64,000 nucleotides of DNA from Thozetella sp. PMI_491 (GCA_021432635.1 MU270015.1:1779860-1843859), one strand, 5' to 3'; positions 43,973 to 56,040 are shown, counted from the stretch's first letter. A program made the numbers and translations. Notes: generated by a model not told the origin, from the letters alone.

Positions 43973-46900
43973 ATGAAGCCCGGTGGCGCCTCCTTCCTCC
44001 TAGCGGCTACGCTGGTGCGAGCGGCCATTAACCTGGATGGGTCGCCAGCCGTGTTGCCAGCTTCTGAGGACGACCCGTCACCCATCGCAGATCCAATCGC
44101 TTACATTCCTGACCAACACGATTGCCCATTGCCGTGTACGGTTGACTACGCCAATGTACACAAATGGACACCGTACTACTCAGTCGATCGTCTCCAGCGC
44201 TGTCAGCTGCCTATGCTCTTGCAATTCTCGGTGCTACATCCGCTGGATGATCCTCTTACCAGTGTCCTCATCCGAAGCTGTGTTCTCGGAGACAATCCAG
44301 CCGCTGCTGGAGACAGGACTATCATCAACGCCACTTCCATAACAATAGACAACCCCAAAAATGGAAGTGGGCTTGTCGAAGTCAGCCTCGACGTCGCCCC
44401 AGCTTGTTTCATCAATGGCGAAGAGACCAACGCGAAGCTCACGCTAACAAGCGGCGGCGGCGCGGGATCTGGCGCCGAAATCGCCGGCTTATTGGACGGG
44501 ATGAAGGAATTTTTCAGTACCAAGGAAAATTGTGACGAGACTTACCTGTTCGCGTACCACAAAAAGACGGTGGCCGGTGTTTACATTGGCCCTGGCCTGG
44601 GCAAGCCCACTGTGGCATCCGCGCTTCAGGCTGTTGCTAGCAAGTTCCAAAGCGGAAATTCTATAGCCAACCGCACCTTTGCACAGATTTGCGGGAGTGA
44701 AAGTCGACCGGAGTCTGTGTTTGGTCTCTCTATCGATACTACGGGTGACATTGCCGGGGTGCAGAAGGCAGCCGCAGGCTGGAGCCAGGGCAACTGTGCA
44801 GCCGAGGACCATCCCGCATCTCCGCTGCAGCAGGAGACGCTAGATATCAAACTTTTTGATATAATCTCGGCCCCCCTAGTCGACACCTACAATGGCACCA
44901 GCAACGGCACGTCTAACAGCAGGCCGCCGGCCATCTTGAGACGTCAGCACAGAAGGGCGAATAACCACAGGTCGAGAACAAGCGCCTTCGCCAAACGCGC
45001 AACCTGCAGGTACATCCAAGTCGTATCCGGCGACGGCTGTGGTTCTCTTGCAGCGAAATGCGGGATCTCCGGGGCGGAATTTATGAGTTATAACACCAAA
45101 GCAAATCTTTGCTCAACTCTCCAGGTGGATGACTATGTCTGCTGCTCTGCGGGTGATCCTTATACACCACCCAAGCCGGATCCACCAGCTCCGAATCCCG
45201 ATGGCACCTGCGCGACTCACCTCATCGTCAACGGAGACACTTGCGCAAAGCTAGCACAGACATACGGCCTGACAGTCGACGAGATCGAGAGCTTTAACAA
45301 GGGCAGAACCTGGGGGTGGACGGATTGCCCAGGCATGATGCTTCAGTATAACATGTGCCTGAGTAAGGGAATACCGCCGCTCCCGCCACCACAGCAGGGG
45401 TTACAGTGTGGGCCACAGGTCCCAGGAACAACACTACCGACCGATCCCTCCGTATCTCTCGCAGATCTCAATCCTTGTCCGTTAAAGGCTTGTTGCAGCA
45501 ACTGGGGCTTCTGTGGCCCGTTTCCTGCGCACTGCGACATCCATGCGCCTCCAGGCGGGGGCCCTGGAACGAAGTTGCCAGAGTTTGAGAGCTCCTGTAT
45601 TTCCAACTGTGGCAATGAGATCAAGCAAAATTCAGGGCCACCAGCGACCTTTTCACGTATCGGCTACTACGAATCCTGGAACATGGGCCGTAAGTGCCTG
45701 TGGCTCAAGGCAGAAAACGCAAATACGGACGGGACGTATACTCACATCCATTGGGCCTTTGCTGAGATCGACCCAGCCACTTGGAAGGTGGTGATCAAAG
45801 ATCCTCACAATCAATGGGAGGCTTTCAAGAAGCTTCCAAATGTCAAGCGGATCGTATCATTCGGTGGCTGGGCCTATTCGACCGAGCCTGCTACCTATAA
45901 CATCATTCGCCAAGCCATCATTGCTAACCGGGAGGCCTTTGCAACCAATGTGGCGCAATTTGTGACGGATCAAGGTATTGACGGTGTTGATATTGATTGG
46001 GAATATCCAGGTGTACGTCATATCCTCTCTCCCTTCCCTCCCCATCCGTATACCACTCCTGCTACCGAGCAGGGAATTGCATTGCTGTTTCTGCAATCTA
46101 CGTTAGCTAATATGTCACGACACAATCAGGCGCCTGATATTTTGGTTGATGGGCAGCCAATTGGCCAGGCGACCGACGGCCTTTACTATCTTAAATTCCT
46201 GATCTCTCTCAAACAAAAGCTCGGCTCAAAATCGGTGTCCATTGCTGCGCCAGCCTCGTACTGGTATCTGAAAGCTTTCCCGATCGACAGAATTGCCGAG
46301 GCTATTGATTATATCGTATACATGTATGTTTGGTCCTTGGCGCAACTACCACTGCATTTATTTTTTTGACCCCTCACATTCTTCTTCCCCTTTTTTTTCT
46401 ATTCTCCGTCAGCTTGTATCCGCTTTAACTACTTTAACCTACCTCCTTCGCTCAAATGCTAAGTCCCGTGTCTATAGGACCTACGACCTCCACGGCCAGT
46501 GGGATTACGGTAACGTGAACGCGTTCGATTCATGTCCCTCTGGAAAATGCATCAGAAGCCACGGTATGTCTTGAATTTCGGTAAATATGTGATCTTATAG
46601 AGTGTATACTGACTTCGACGGATGTGTCTTAGTCAATTTAACTGAGACGCGGAATACACTTTCCATCAGTAAGTCTTATGACCTTCATTGGCTGAGGCCC
46701 ATGTCCCTTTCCGACTTCGGTTGTTCCTCAACTTACTGACCTTGCAATTTTACGTAGTCACAAAGGCCGGTGTGGCTAACAACAAGATTTTTGTCGGGGA
46801 GGCTAGTTACGGCAGATCTTTCCACATGGCCGTTGACGGCTGTTGGGGACCGCTGTGCGATTTTACGGGTTCCCGGACACAGTCCGATGCGAAGCCGGGG

Positions 46901-49278
46901 AGATGCACAGAGACAGGCGGCTATATCTCCAATGCTGAGATCAATGACATTGCTCAAACCGGACAAGGCCAGCAATTCCATGATGGGGAGTCTAATACAG
47001 ATGTTCTGTTGTATCAAGGTTTGCCTCCCTCTCCAAGTCACAATTCACCCCTCTCGATCAGAGCACTTTGCTCGTCGATCCATCGTGCTTCCTGGTAGAG
47101 CTAACCTAGTCGGCTAATCCCACACTTTACAGGAGACTATATAAGCTATATGACACCCGTAACCAAGGAAACCCGGCGAGCCGATTGGAAAGGACTAAAC
47201 TTCGCCGGCAGTATCGACTGGGCAGTTGACCTCCAGGCTTACGGCAAAGAAGATATGGAGACTCCGCCCAATCGACCTTCGACTGGAGAACAGGGTTGTA
47301 TATCGGGAGAGAGCAATGACTTAAACGCCGATGAGGTCTGCCAGTTTGCCTGCAACTACGGATTCTGCCCGGAGAGCATCTGCACCTGTACACTCACCGG
47401 GACGGTCAAGAGCCTTCCTCAAGAGGTGTCTTCCAGAGATTTTATTGCCTGGGATGACTTTGATGTGGATTTGGCGCGTCTGTGCAAGTTCACCTGCAAG
47501 TATGGCTTCTGTCCATCAACAACGTGCGGGGAGCCGGTCGTCGATGAATGGGATGACGGCTCTACTGACTCCGGGCCGACTGGCGGGTTGTGGGACAAGG
47601 AGGACAACTTTGCCAAGAACAGCCAACAATGCCAGATCTTCAAATCAGGCAAGAACAGGGACGCTAGTGTTCAGCAGTGCATGACCGCATGCTACACAGC
47701 CATTCAGCAAGCCAAAGAGGAAGACAGAACCACCAACTACGGTTGCGTTGGGTTTTGGCCACTAAACCAAGAGATCCCGTGGACCCAGTATCCAGGAACC
47801 AGGGACCCTGACATGATATATGCCACAGGACGTTGTTCCTGCGATAATGGGCTGATCAACGCTATCGCGGACACAGTAATTGAAGCTCTGCCAATCATTG
47901 CCCAGGTATGTCTTTCTTAGTGTACGATCAGCTTCTGCGGGCTTGGACGCGCTGCTAACCCCATTACTACTAGATCGGATGCTACATGGTTATGTCAGCG
48001 TTTAAGCTCGTGCTTGACGTGGGACTGGAATTTATCCCTGGTGTGGGTAAAATCCTAGACGCTGGTTTAGGTAGGTCCCCTCGCTCCCTCTCCCTCTGTA
48101 GAAACCTCTGACCGTAATAAATAGACGCGGTCACCACCGCAGCCCAATTGGTCTCATACGCATATCCGCCAGGCGAAGATCCTCAAGGCGCCTTCGAATG
48201 GTGGCTCAGCCCTTGCGGTGGCTCCGATCTCGTCCCCGACGATATAAAAAATGTCTTCGGTATCCTAAGCACCGTGGCCGACGGCGTATCCAGCTTCAAG
48301 GAGCCGAAAAATATCAAGAAGGGCAGTGGTAAGAAGGGTGATTCCGCGAACCCTAAAGATCGATCAAAGCCAAAGGCCGGTACCGGAAGCGGTCCTAATG
48401 GTACCGGCAGTGGCGGAGTGACGAAGAAGAGGAAGTGCAACGTCAGTCCGGCCAAGTCTACCACCATCTTGGGCCGGGCGAAGAACACGCTTCGTGTGCA
48501 GTCCTGTGTTGGGCCCCCCGGAGGGGTGAGTACCACACAAAAGGATGAGATGGTGATCACGTCGTTGGCATTTGGTGCGCAGCCAACTGTCGTGGAGAAG
48601 ACTTGCAGCCAGAAATGGTCCCAGGCTTGCTACCACTACAGTTCCGCGATTGCGCAGAATTCGCAGTGGGATACCTTGAAGTGCGTCCATGGCAATGTCA
48701 AGAATCCGGAGGACAAGCGCCCCGCGCCAGTCAAATGGTACGACGCTCACAACGAAACCTGGAGAAACACAGCCGACAGGCAGCATGATGCGTGCCAAGC
48801 TGATGAGTTTCCGCCGCGCTACCTGTTGTCTGACACAAGTCCGGAAATGCTAAATGCCGGCTCCAAAGGTGGCCAACTCATTCGGTACCTCCCAGATGAT
48901 GAAAATTCAGGCGGTGGCAGCATGTGGTTCGGAGTTTGCTTTATTCCGCATATTGAAGATTGGACAATAACTGAGTTCCGGAGGAGGTGGAACATGGGCG
49001 GTACGTCGAACATGGGTACCAGGACTAAGAATGGGGTTTTGCAGCGCTTGAATAAGGTTCCAGTCGACGTGAACCCGAGCTTCAGGATCTCCTGGTATGA
49101 GCACAGCACCAGGCCGCTATTTGAGGCCGGCATGTGGGACAATCCGTGCTGGCCCAAGGCCAAGGCCGCCAACGACCCGGGTTTCGCACTGTTTAGCTGG
49201 GATTCCTGGTACAACGCTCAACATCCGCATCTATACGACTTCAGCCAGGCATATGAAAAAGGCAAAAATGGTGCCTAG
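43973..49278 (+). CDS. killer-toxin-like chitinase (LysM, chitin-binding, GH18)
   Basis: A secreted 1546-residue chitinase of the subgroup C / killer-toxin alpha-like type. Eight exons; introns are 46013-46129, 46324-46477, 46564-46632, 46669-46757, 47019-47132, 47906-47973 and 48071-48124. After the signal peptide comes a long region of unknown fold. Then come a Lys-Arg-rich linker, two LysM-like repeats at about 343-395 and 412-465, a Cys-rich chitin-binding domain at about 495-525 (PCPLKACCSNWGFCGP), and the GH18 barrel from about 560. The catalytic signature is DGVDIDWE with Glu677. Beyond the barrel are Cys-rich parts, a hydrophobic helix region (LVLDVGLEFIPGVGK) and a tail with CQADEFPPRY, which resembles NucA/NucB-like nucleases. 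By analogy with yeast killer toxin it may bring an effector through chitin; this is inference. Confidence 0.88.
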
Positions 49279-49857
49279 TGGAGTTTATTAGTACTTCCTA
49301 GAACCTTCTTGCGATGGCAGCAGGATGTTTGCGTTCGTAGATGGCAATGGAATGTGGCAAGATTACGGTCCGTCATGGTGTGTAGGAAGCTCGACCGAAG
49401 AAATGATACAATTACCGTTCCGATTTTCCTAAAATCAACTAACAGAGCTTCAATTCAATAGCGGTTTGCCGTCAATAGAATATATAACCTTTGCAAAGTT
49501 CTATTACTGCCGCTGTGTTGACGATAGCGAAAAGATTGCATCCCTCTGGCTAGTAACTTTGACCAATGACAGCTGCCAAGGATATACTTCCGCCCCATGT
49601 CGTCGTATGGAAACCTGCTGGATTCAAGTCTTGGAAATGAGAGCTACCAGGTTCCCTAAGACCAGGATTGAGACAATTTGGTAAGCGTTTTGGGTATGGA
49701 GATTGCAGTTAAAGAAGATTGGATTAATTAACCGATCTCGGTCATGTTGTTATTCAAGCTGAATAAATTTGTACCTGTGAATCGGATTCCTTCTGAGAAG
49801 CCATGCCACAGCAACGGATGTCGTGTACACATTCCATCGTGGCAGCGTCTCCAGACG
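49279..49857. other. intergenic between convergent genes
   Basis: 579 bases of 3' flank. No gene seen. Confidence 0.4.
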
Positions 49858-50944
49858 TCAGCGAATGAAAGAGAGAACCTCTGGTGATATTTTCTCTAAT
49901 CGAGCCGTCAAGTCCGCCCAAACTCTCTTTTGTATCTTTCTGCCAGCATCGCTCCGTATAAACGCCGATTCGGGCTTGAGGGCACACTCACTAACAAAGG
50001 CGCCGTGGCTCTCTTCGCCTAGGGTAGCAGCATATACAACGATGCGACTACCCTGCTCCCCTGTCCATCCGATCAAGGAAAATCCAATTCTCTCCCCCAG
50101 TGGGTGCTCTTCTTTGTGCCGTGCCAGCCCGGTTCTGCACCATCCAGGATTGACAATATTCATCACCACCCTGCTCTTTCCCGGTGCCTCTGAGCTGGAG
50201 ACTCGCACAGCAAGCTCCGTGTGACACTGGTGCAGGATCAGTTTTGATAGTGCATATCGGACACTCATGTCGGCCGCATCCCGCTTGCTCAGAGCGTCGA
50301 AGATGTCGACATCGGCGGGGATTTCGAGCTCTGGTGTTGAGCCAAAGATGTGGTAAATTGATCCAGTAAACGTTAGATTTGTCTGGGTATTGTACCTCTC
50401 AGACGTCTCTCTAAGCTTTGGAATCACTGAGATTGCTCCCAGTATAGTGGATATGACATTGACGGTAAGCGTGCGTTCGAGGCCTTCGGCGACGTCAAAC
50501 TTGAGGAGCTCTACTCCGGCGTTGGCGACGAAGATGTCGAGGCGGGTCAGTTCGGATCGGACACGCTCGCCGAAGGACAGAACAGAGCGGTAGTCAGCGA
50601 GATCGAGTGGCCAGACTTCTATATTTGCTATAATCGAAGGGCCCATTTCTTTGATGATGGCTTTCCTAGCAGCATTGCCCTTTTCAACACTCCTACACGC
50701 CAGAATCATATCCGACACTTTGAGTCGGACCCTGCCTCCGATTAGTGTACGCCATCGGACGCGTTACGCAGAGGCAACCGATGCGGCTGTTCTAGACGTA
50801 CAGGTGCTTAGCAGTCTCAAAGCCGATACCTGTATTTCCACCCGTTACAACTGCCGTCTTTCCAGAGAGGTCGACCTTGGGTAGGAATTTGCGGCCAAGC
50901 AATTGCCCCCCTAGCATCTGCTTGATATCTGAGAATGACGCCAT
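49858..50944 (-). CDS. short-chain dehydrogenase/reductase
   Basis: A classical-type SDR of 338 residues in two exons (intron 50732-50801, branch ACTAATC). The cofactor motif is TGGNTGIGFETAKHL in exon 1 and the catalytic Ser lies in FTGSIYHIFG. The active-site Tyr and Lys are in VRYALSKLILHQ. The order fits the retinol-dehydrogenase-like fungal SDRs that reduce ketones in secondary metabolism. No signal peptide. The first ATG (MASFSDIK) is the start. It is followed on the same strand by an aldo-keto reductase and a medium-chain reductase, all in one direction. Confidence 0.88.
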
Positions 50945-51691
50945 GGTAATAAATGAGAAATCTGGAACTTCAAAAGGATGGAAGATAAGCTCGCGCAAAT
51001 TTTCTATCTTTTGCTCGGCTGGTATGGGCTCGAAGACAGATATCAGTTTGTTGGTTGACGGCGTTGAGGGCTAACTACTGTGTCATTCGTTATCGGTGTT
51101 TCTACTACCATATAAGTATTCCAATTTATGTACTCGTCAATGAACTCCTCTTCTCTATACTCGGGTCGTATGTGCCCTTAAATCCGCCAATACCAGTGAC
51201 CTTAAGTCCGCCTATAGGAGTGAAAGTCTGCCTCATGACCGCTTCGACAATGGCAAGGGGACAGATCAGCCAATCAGATCGACCGGAATTCTCCAACATG
51301 TGTGCGCGTCTGTCTTGGCCGCTCAGAGTGCGGCGGGCAAATCGCACATTTCGGCAATTACATCTCCCCGAGCCATTCTGCAACTCAAGTACCTTGCCGC
51401 TTTGGTGGTGTCGCACCTTGCTCCTTTCAGAGAGCCATGGTAGCCGCGTGTACGGATACAGGCGATATTCTTAAGGGGCTACGGCAGGAAAACATCGCTC
51501 CTCGAGTGCTCGATATAAAACAACAAACAAGTAATTCAGCGGCTTGCAAAGCCTAACAGCCCCGAGGGCATACTAAAGCTAGCATATAAAAGGTACCGTG
51601 AGAAGTAACGCTCTCTCGCCCTCTCATACAGACAAACTGGGATGCACCAAGATGATGTGCTTGCAGCACAGCCCATGCTCCAAAATTACCT
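50945..51691. other. intergenic with a plus-strand TATA box
   Basis: 747 bases. It holds the SDR promoter and the 3' flank of the aldo-keto reductase. TATAAAAG at 51585-51592 lies on the plus strand although no plus gene follows. Confidence 0.4.
51585..51592 (+). promoter_or_regulatory. TATA-like word facing the aldo-keto reductase 3' end
   Basis: TATAAAAG followed 50 bases later by ATG 51642 and a 118-codon frame that is antisense to the reductase's last exon. It could start an antisense transcript; the frame itself looks like a shadow. Confidence 0.25.
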
Positions 51692-52839
51692 TTATGTATC
51701 CATGGCGATGAATGGGGGGTATCGCTCGCCCACTACGGTGAACTTGGCCGAGATGGCATCGATCTCTGCCAACTCGTCGTCGGAAATTTCAATGAGTTTG
51801 CTGTTCTCCCTCACTCGCGCTACCGTGGTGGCGCCAGGAATGGGGATGATGGTGGGCATCCCCGGGCGCCTCGACACGGCCATCGTCCAGTTGATAGCAA
51901 ACTGCGCCGGCGTGCATCCTTTCTTCTGGGCCATTGAAATGAATTGCTGGGCTAGCTGTAGGTTTGTCTCTAGATTACCTGGGTGGAATCTAGGGTAAAT
52001 TTGAAGATTAGAATCCTTGGGGATGTCTTCGTATTTCTTGATGTCACCCGTCAACATGCCCCTGCATATCGGCGAGTAGGCAATAAGTGGTATTCCGTGC
52101 TTCGCGCAAGCCGCTGCGATTCCATTCTCCAGCACATCCGGGCAAATCCTGCCGCAAAACGACGAGAGTAAGCAAAGGGGAGGCGCAAATACGGGGGGTT
52201 GGCATGTCCACAACTGCAGGTACTTACAGCGAGAGCTCGGCCTCTACGCCAAGAACCTTGGTGTGCTTTACAGCTTCGTGGATCGTCTCGACCCGAACTT
52301 CCGAGAGCATGATGCCGCCGATCTTGCCAGTTTGGACGTATTCTTTGTCGATGACGCTAAATGTCACTTCCATGGGCACATTTTGATCCCGGCGGGCGAA
52401 CTCGAAAATGTCGATCTTCTTGCGACCTTTGAGCTGGGCAATGCAGTCGTCGAGTGTCCGGCGCGTGTTTTCGGGGCTGCCGTCCGCCACGTGGGTGTCA
52501 GGGTGGTTGCCGCCTTTGATGCTGAGCACAACCTTGTCGGCATCTTCGGGATACTTCTCAAAGTACCTCTCCAGGAGCGTGAGGCTGTTGTACTCTGGCG
52601 TCCCGTAGAGCTCGCCTCCAATCCAAAAATTGTCTATGGAGGTAAGGGTGAGCCCCAAAACATGCACAATGCGACCGCGCAAGAGGGCGCAGGGGAGAGC
52701 ACGGGAACATACCTCCATTCTCGAGGGCAGCACGCATCGTGGCAAAGGCTTGCTCCTGGGAGCATGGGTTCGCTCGCCAGGTGAAGCCCATCAGGCCGAA
52801 CCCGATTGGGCCTATTTCCTTGCCGAGAAGCTGCGGCAT
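51692..52839 (-). CDS. aldo-keto reductase, pyridoxal reductase-like (AKR8 type)
   Basis: An NADPH-dependent reductase of 329 residues in three exons (introns 52634-52712 and 52149-52227). The N-terminus has IGPIGFGLMGFTWR, and GELYGTPEYNSL supplies the active-site Tyr. The Lys is in VVLSIKGG. FARRDQNVPMEVTF and LIAYSPICRGMLTGDI are typical of the yeast pyridoxal reductase branch, as is PIPGATTVARVRENS for cofactor binding. It could reduce pyridoxal or another aldehyde; many fungal clusters reuse this family. The start codon is ATG 52839. Its promoter shares a 19-base element with the next gene. Confidence 0.87.
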
Positions 52840-53240
52840 CCTTGTCCGTGCAGACTTGCCAGCCAAGATGGACAAGTTCAACGACAAGGACGGGCCTTGG
52901 TATTGGTGATAGAGAATAATAGGCCTAGAATTTATGCTGTCTCGCCCAAACCTATGCCTCGCGTCAAATTGTCTAACCGACAGCAAGATTCTCATTATCC
53001 TTATCGCGCAAAGCTACCCCTCACCTTGATTGAGATATGGATTCGAATCCGAAGCTTAACCGAACACATAACAACATAGATAAGTTATGGAGCCCGCCGA
53101 TTGGAGCGGGCAAGTCCTATGAGGCTTCTGTCTCTACCCTCCGAATAAGCATCTCCTCAAAGGAGGCAACATGGCGCCATGCGGCCAGCCCGTCCCCATC
53201 ATATATGAGAATCGGCCCCGCCTTGCGCATCGCATCCACC
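52840..53240. promoter_or_regulatory. promoter of the aldo-keto reductase
   Basis: 401 bases. Contains the shared 19-base element at 52931-52949. No gene seen. Confidence 0.45.
52931..52949 (-). promoter_or_regulatory. shared promoter element, copy 1
   Basis: TTTATGCTGTCTCGCCCAA (plus-strand reading), 92-110 bases before the aldo-keto reductase start. A copy with one change lies upstream of the next gene. Confidence 0.45.
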
Positions 53241-54287
53241 TCACAAGTGGATGTGAGTTTTGGCAACAGATTTCCCATCCCGATACGCATCCAACACCTC
53301 GTTAACTGCGTCCGGCTCCAGTCCTTGCTTCACCACATAGCCCAACGGTCGGATCTTCCCAGTCTCAAGCCATCCGGGAAGCCTTCCCCAGAACTCTTTC
53401 GCCAGCTCGGGGTGCTTCTGCGAGCTACCAAAGACGTTTACCACGTCAAAGCCGGCCTTCTTGCCCGTAACTTTCGACTCGTCAACTGGTCCGAGCGGCA
53501 GCAACCGAGCCAGCGCGCCTCGCTTGTGGCTGGAGAGAGCGGCCAGGGCTAAAAGCTGGCCATCAGGAGGGTTGATAGGATCGTATGCATAGATCAAATC
53601 GTCCCCGACGACGTCCCGGATGCGAGCGAGGACTGCGTCAAAGCCGCCGTGACGATCCAGGACATGAGTCGCGCCATAGCCCTTCAACTCCGCTTCGTCA
53701 CCGCCGACGACGACGATGTGGCCGATGCCAGCGAGCTTGGCGAGTTGCACGCCGAATTTCCCGCAGTTGCTGCCGCCTCCTACAACCAGGAGAGTGGCGC
53801 CGGCATAATCGAAAGTCTTGGCTGCCGGCGACCACGGCGCAGGGATCTTAAGTGCGTCGAAGAGGGCCACTAGAGGCGCAATAATATTTGTAGGCAGCGT
53901 CGCAGCTTCGTCGTCTGTGATCGTGGCAGGAATCTTGGCTCGAGCCACAGCATCCGCCAGGGCATATTCCTGCAGGCCCGTCTGTGTGAAGGTCGCGTCG
54001 AAGTTTCCCTGGCTGACAACGCGATCCCCCACAGCCACGTCGCTGACTCCCTCCCCGACTGCTGTCACAACCCCAACAACGTCATTGGTGATCACAGCTG
54101 GAAGATTGCCATTGACAAAGAGGCCGTATTCTCTAGCTTTTCCATCGTGAGGGTTGATGCCGGCCACTGTCACCTTGAGTAGGACTTGGTTCGGTCCTGG
54201 GCTGGGGATGGGTCGGTCATGCACCAGAATCAGAGGCTTCCCAACCTCCGTTATCACAAGTGCTTTCTGGGTCTGGTTGCTCGCCAT
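53241..54287 (-). CDS. medium-chain (zinc-independent) enoyl/quinone reductase
   Basis: An NADPH-dependent reductase of 348 residues in one exon. The N-terminal GroES-like fold starts with KALVITEVGKPLILVHDRP and shows GVVTAVGEGVSDVAVGDRV. The Rossmann fold has VGGGSNCGKFGVQLAKLAG. The structural- and catalytic-zinc cysteines of alcohol dehydrogenases are missing, so it belongs to the quinone-reductase/trans-enoyl-reductase branch. Such enzymes serve polyketide pathways or detoxification. It is third in a run of same-strand oxidoreductases. Confidence 0.88.
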   Translation of the reverse strand: MASNQTQKALVITEVGKPLILVHDRPIPSPGPNQVLLKVTVAGINPHDGKAREYGLFVNGNLPAVITNDVVGVVTAVGEGVSDVAVGDRVVSQGNFDATFTQTGLQEYALADAVARAKIPATITDDEAATLPTNIIAPLVALFDALKIPAPWSPAAKTFDYAGATLLVVGGGSNCGKFGVQLAKLAGIGHIVVVGGDEAELKGYGATHVLDRHGGFDAVLARIRDVVGDDLIYAYDPINPPDGQLLALAALSSHKRGALARLLPLGPVDESKVTGKKAGFDVVNVFGSSQKHPELAKEFWGRLPGWLETGKIRPLGYVVKQGLEPDAVNEVLDAYRDGKSVAKTHIHL

Positions 54288-54360
54288 GTTGCAGGTTGGT
54301 CAACGATTCACTAACACTTGAAGAGGCGACTAGGTGGTAACGAGATGCCTCTTGACTGCA

Positions 54361-54379
54361 TTTATGCTGCCTCGCCCAA
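54361..54379 (-). promoter_or_regulatory. shared promoter element, copy 2
   Basis: TTTATGCTGCCTCGCCCAA (plus-strand reading), 74-92 bases before the medium-chain reductase start, differing from copy 1 by one base. Confidence 0.45.
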
Positions 54380-54383
54380 CCCC

Positions 54384-54500
54384 TCATTATTAATCAACCA
54401 CGCGGTGTGCATTAATAATGACGCAGGCCACGGGAGCAAATATGCGATTCTCGCCCCAAAGACGGACGAACAATCGTGGATTGGGGGGTCATTATTAATC
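54384..54500. repeat. three TCATTATTAAT words, one inverted
   Basis: Copies start at 54384 and 54489; the inverted copy ATTAATAATGA is at 54411-54421. The first pair forms a perfect 11-base inverted repeat with a 16-base spacer (CAACCACGCGGTGTGC). Confidence 0.45.
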
Positions 54501-55135
54501 GCCGTCAGCTTGCGTGCGACGCACCAACCGCAGTTTAGCACTGGACATTGCGCAATAGATGCCCTTACATGCGTACGTACCCAGTCACTATTCCGGTAAG
54601 TGGATCTGCACCTCGTGCATGCGATTGTATGTCATCAAAGTTTATTTTTGACCGTTTCGTAGCTTTTCCCTATCGTCGCATTGCAGTAAACAAACACACG
54701 CGATCCCGAGTTCTCCATCTACCTCCCTACGTTGGTATGTGCCAAGAATCACCTCCTGGTCTAGAACGCCACGTCTTTCAGCTCCTCCGAACTAACGTAC
54801 ACCACGGAGCTTGGGTCATTAGTCGGTCAGCGCCTTTTCCAGCTAGAGGCTCAATTGTAAAGCTAACATATTTCTTGTGTCGAAATTTCAAATCCATGAC
54901 TTGCCGTACATCTAGCGCACTGTCAGGTTCAAAGGAGACGTGCACTATCGGGCATAGCTGGCGCCTCGAGTAGCGAAGCGCGATGTCTTCAAACGCCACC
55001 AATTTTATCCACAAGCGAGATGATTCATAAATTCCCACGTCCTCTTCACTTGAGCTCCTTTCGTTGCCTTCGGTTTTGTTTCTCTACTTCCTTTCTAGTC
55101 GCTCTTTAAACAATAACTGTGGCTCGGCCTTGAGG

Positions 55136-56040
55136 ATGAAGCGTGGTGTCGTACTCAGCCTGGCCCTCTGCGGCAGTACCGCCGCCCTGGAATTCGTCCC
55201 AATCCCTGACTGTACTGTGAGTCAATTGGAAACTGACCAAATATTGTCGTCTTGAGAAGTGCTTGTGCTAATATATTCTTGGCTATAGACTGACTGCCAT
55301 AGTCAAGCTAATGCCCATGCCCCGGCAGCAAAGGCACTCGTCTGCCAGCAGTCGTTCATAGACTTCGTATATCCCTGCTTCGCCCCTCTCTGTAGCCAGG
55401 AAGACATTGACAGTAAGAAACTCGAATAACACCTTGACACGCCCAGATAATGGAATGGCACTGACAGGACTAACTAGTTTATACCAATGATGTCGAATAT
55501 ACCTGCGCGATGTACTCTTTGGACATGCCTGTGATTCCCGATGTAACTCCTGGGAAGCCTGACACATCGAAGAGTTCGGACTCTTCCTCGCTGAGCTCAA
55601 GCTCCTCCACGACGGAGTCAAGTTCGTCTGCGACGAGCACCAGTACTACTTCCTCGACATCTGGGCAAAGTTCGAAGACTGCACCGCCGCCTTCGTCTGC
55701 CTCTACCTCAGATGCTCAGCCGTTCTATACTACAGTGATCGTCACAGCTCTAACTACCTATTGCCCAAGTGCCACTGTCGTTACCTACAAAGATAAGACC
55801 TACACCGTCACTGGACCGACGACCTTGACTGTCACAAACTGCCCGTGCACCATCACCAAACCGGTCTCGTCTCCCTCGACGATGATGATTCCCACATCGT
55901 CTTCGACTCCGCGCGTGAATTCCACCTCCGCGACATCGAAGCCGACCGTCGTAGTCGCTCGTGCCCCAACCCAACAGGCGTCGCTATACAGCTTTGCCGC
56001 AGCGTTCGCTGCTTTCATCGGACTGCTGCCTTTGCTTTAG
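55136..56040 (+). CDS. GPI-type cell-surface protein, Ser/Thr-rich
   Basis: A secreted surface protein of 255 residues in three exons (introns 55217-55288 and 55413-55477). A signal peptide (MKRGVVLSLALCGSTAALE) leads to a small domain with six cysteines at 26, 30, 46, 57, 62 and 78. This is near, but not equal to, the eight-cysteine CFEM pattern. A Ser/Thr stalk follows. A second part has TTVIVTALTTYCPSATVV and TLTVTNCPCTI, common in fungal GPI proteins. The end (YSFAAAFAAFIGLLPLL) is a GPI-anchor signal. The role is likely in the cell wall or sensing of the surface. Confidence 0.78.

Larger units (their letters stand above)
54288..55135. promoter_or_regulatory. divergent promoter region with repeated elements
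   Basis: 848 bases between two divergent genes. Holds the second shared element at 54361-54379 and three copies of TCATTATTAAT, one of them inverted. No gene seen. Confidence 0.45.
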
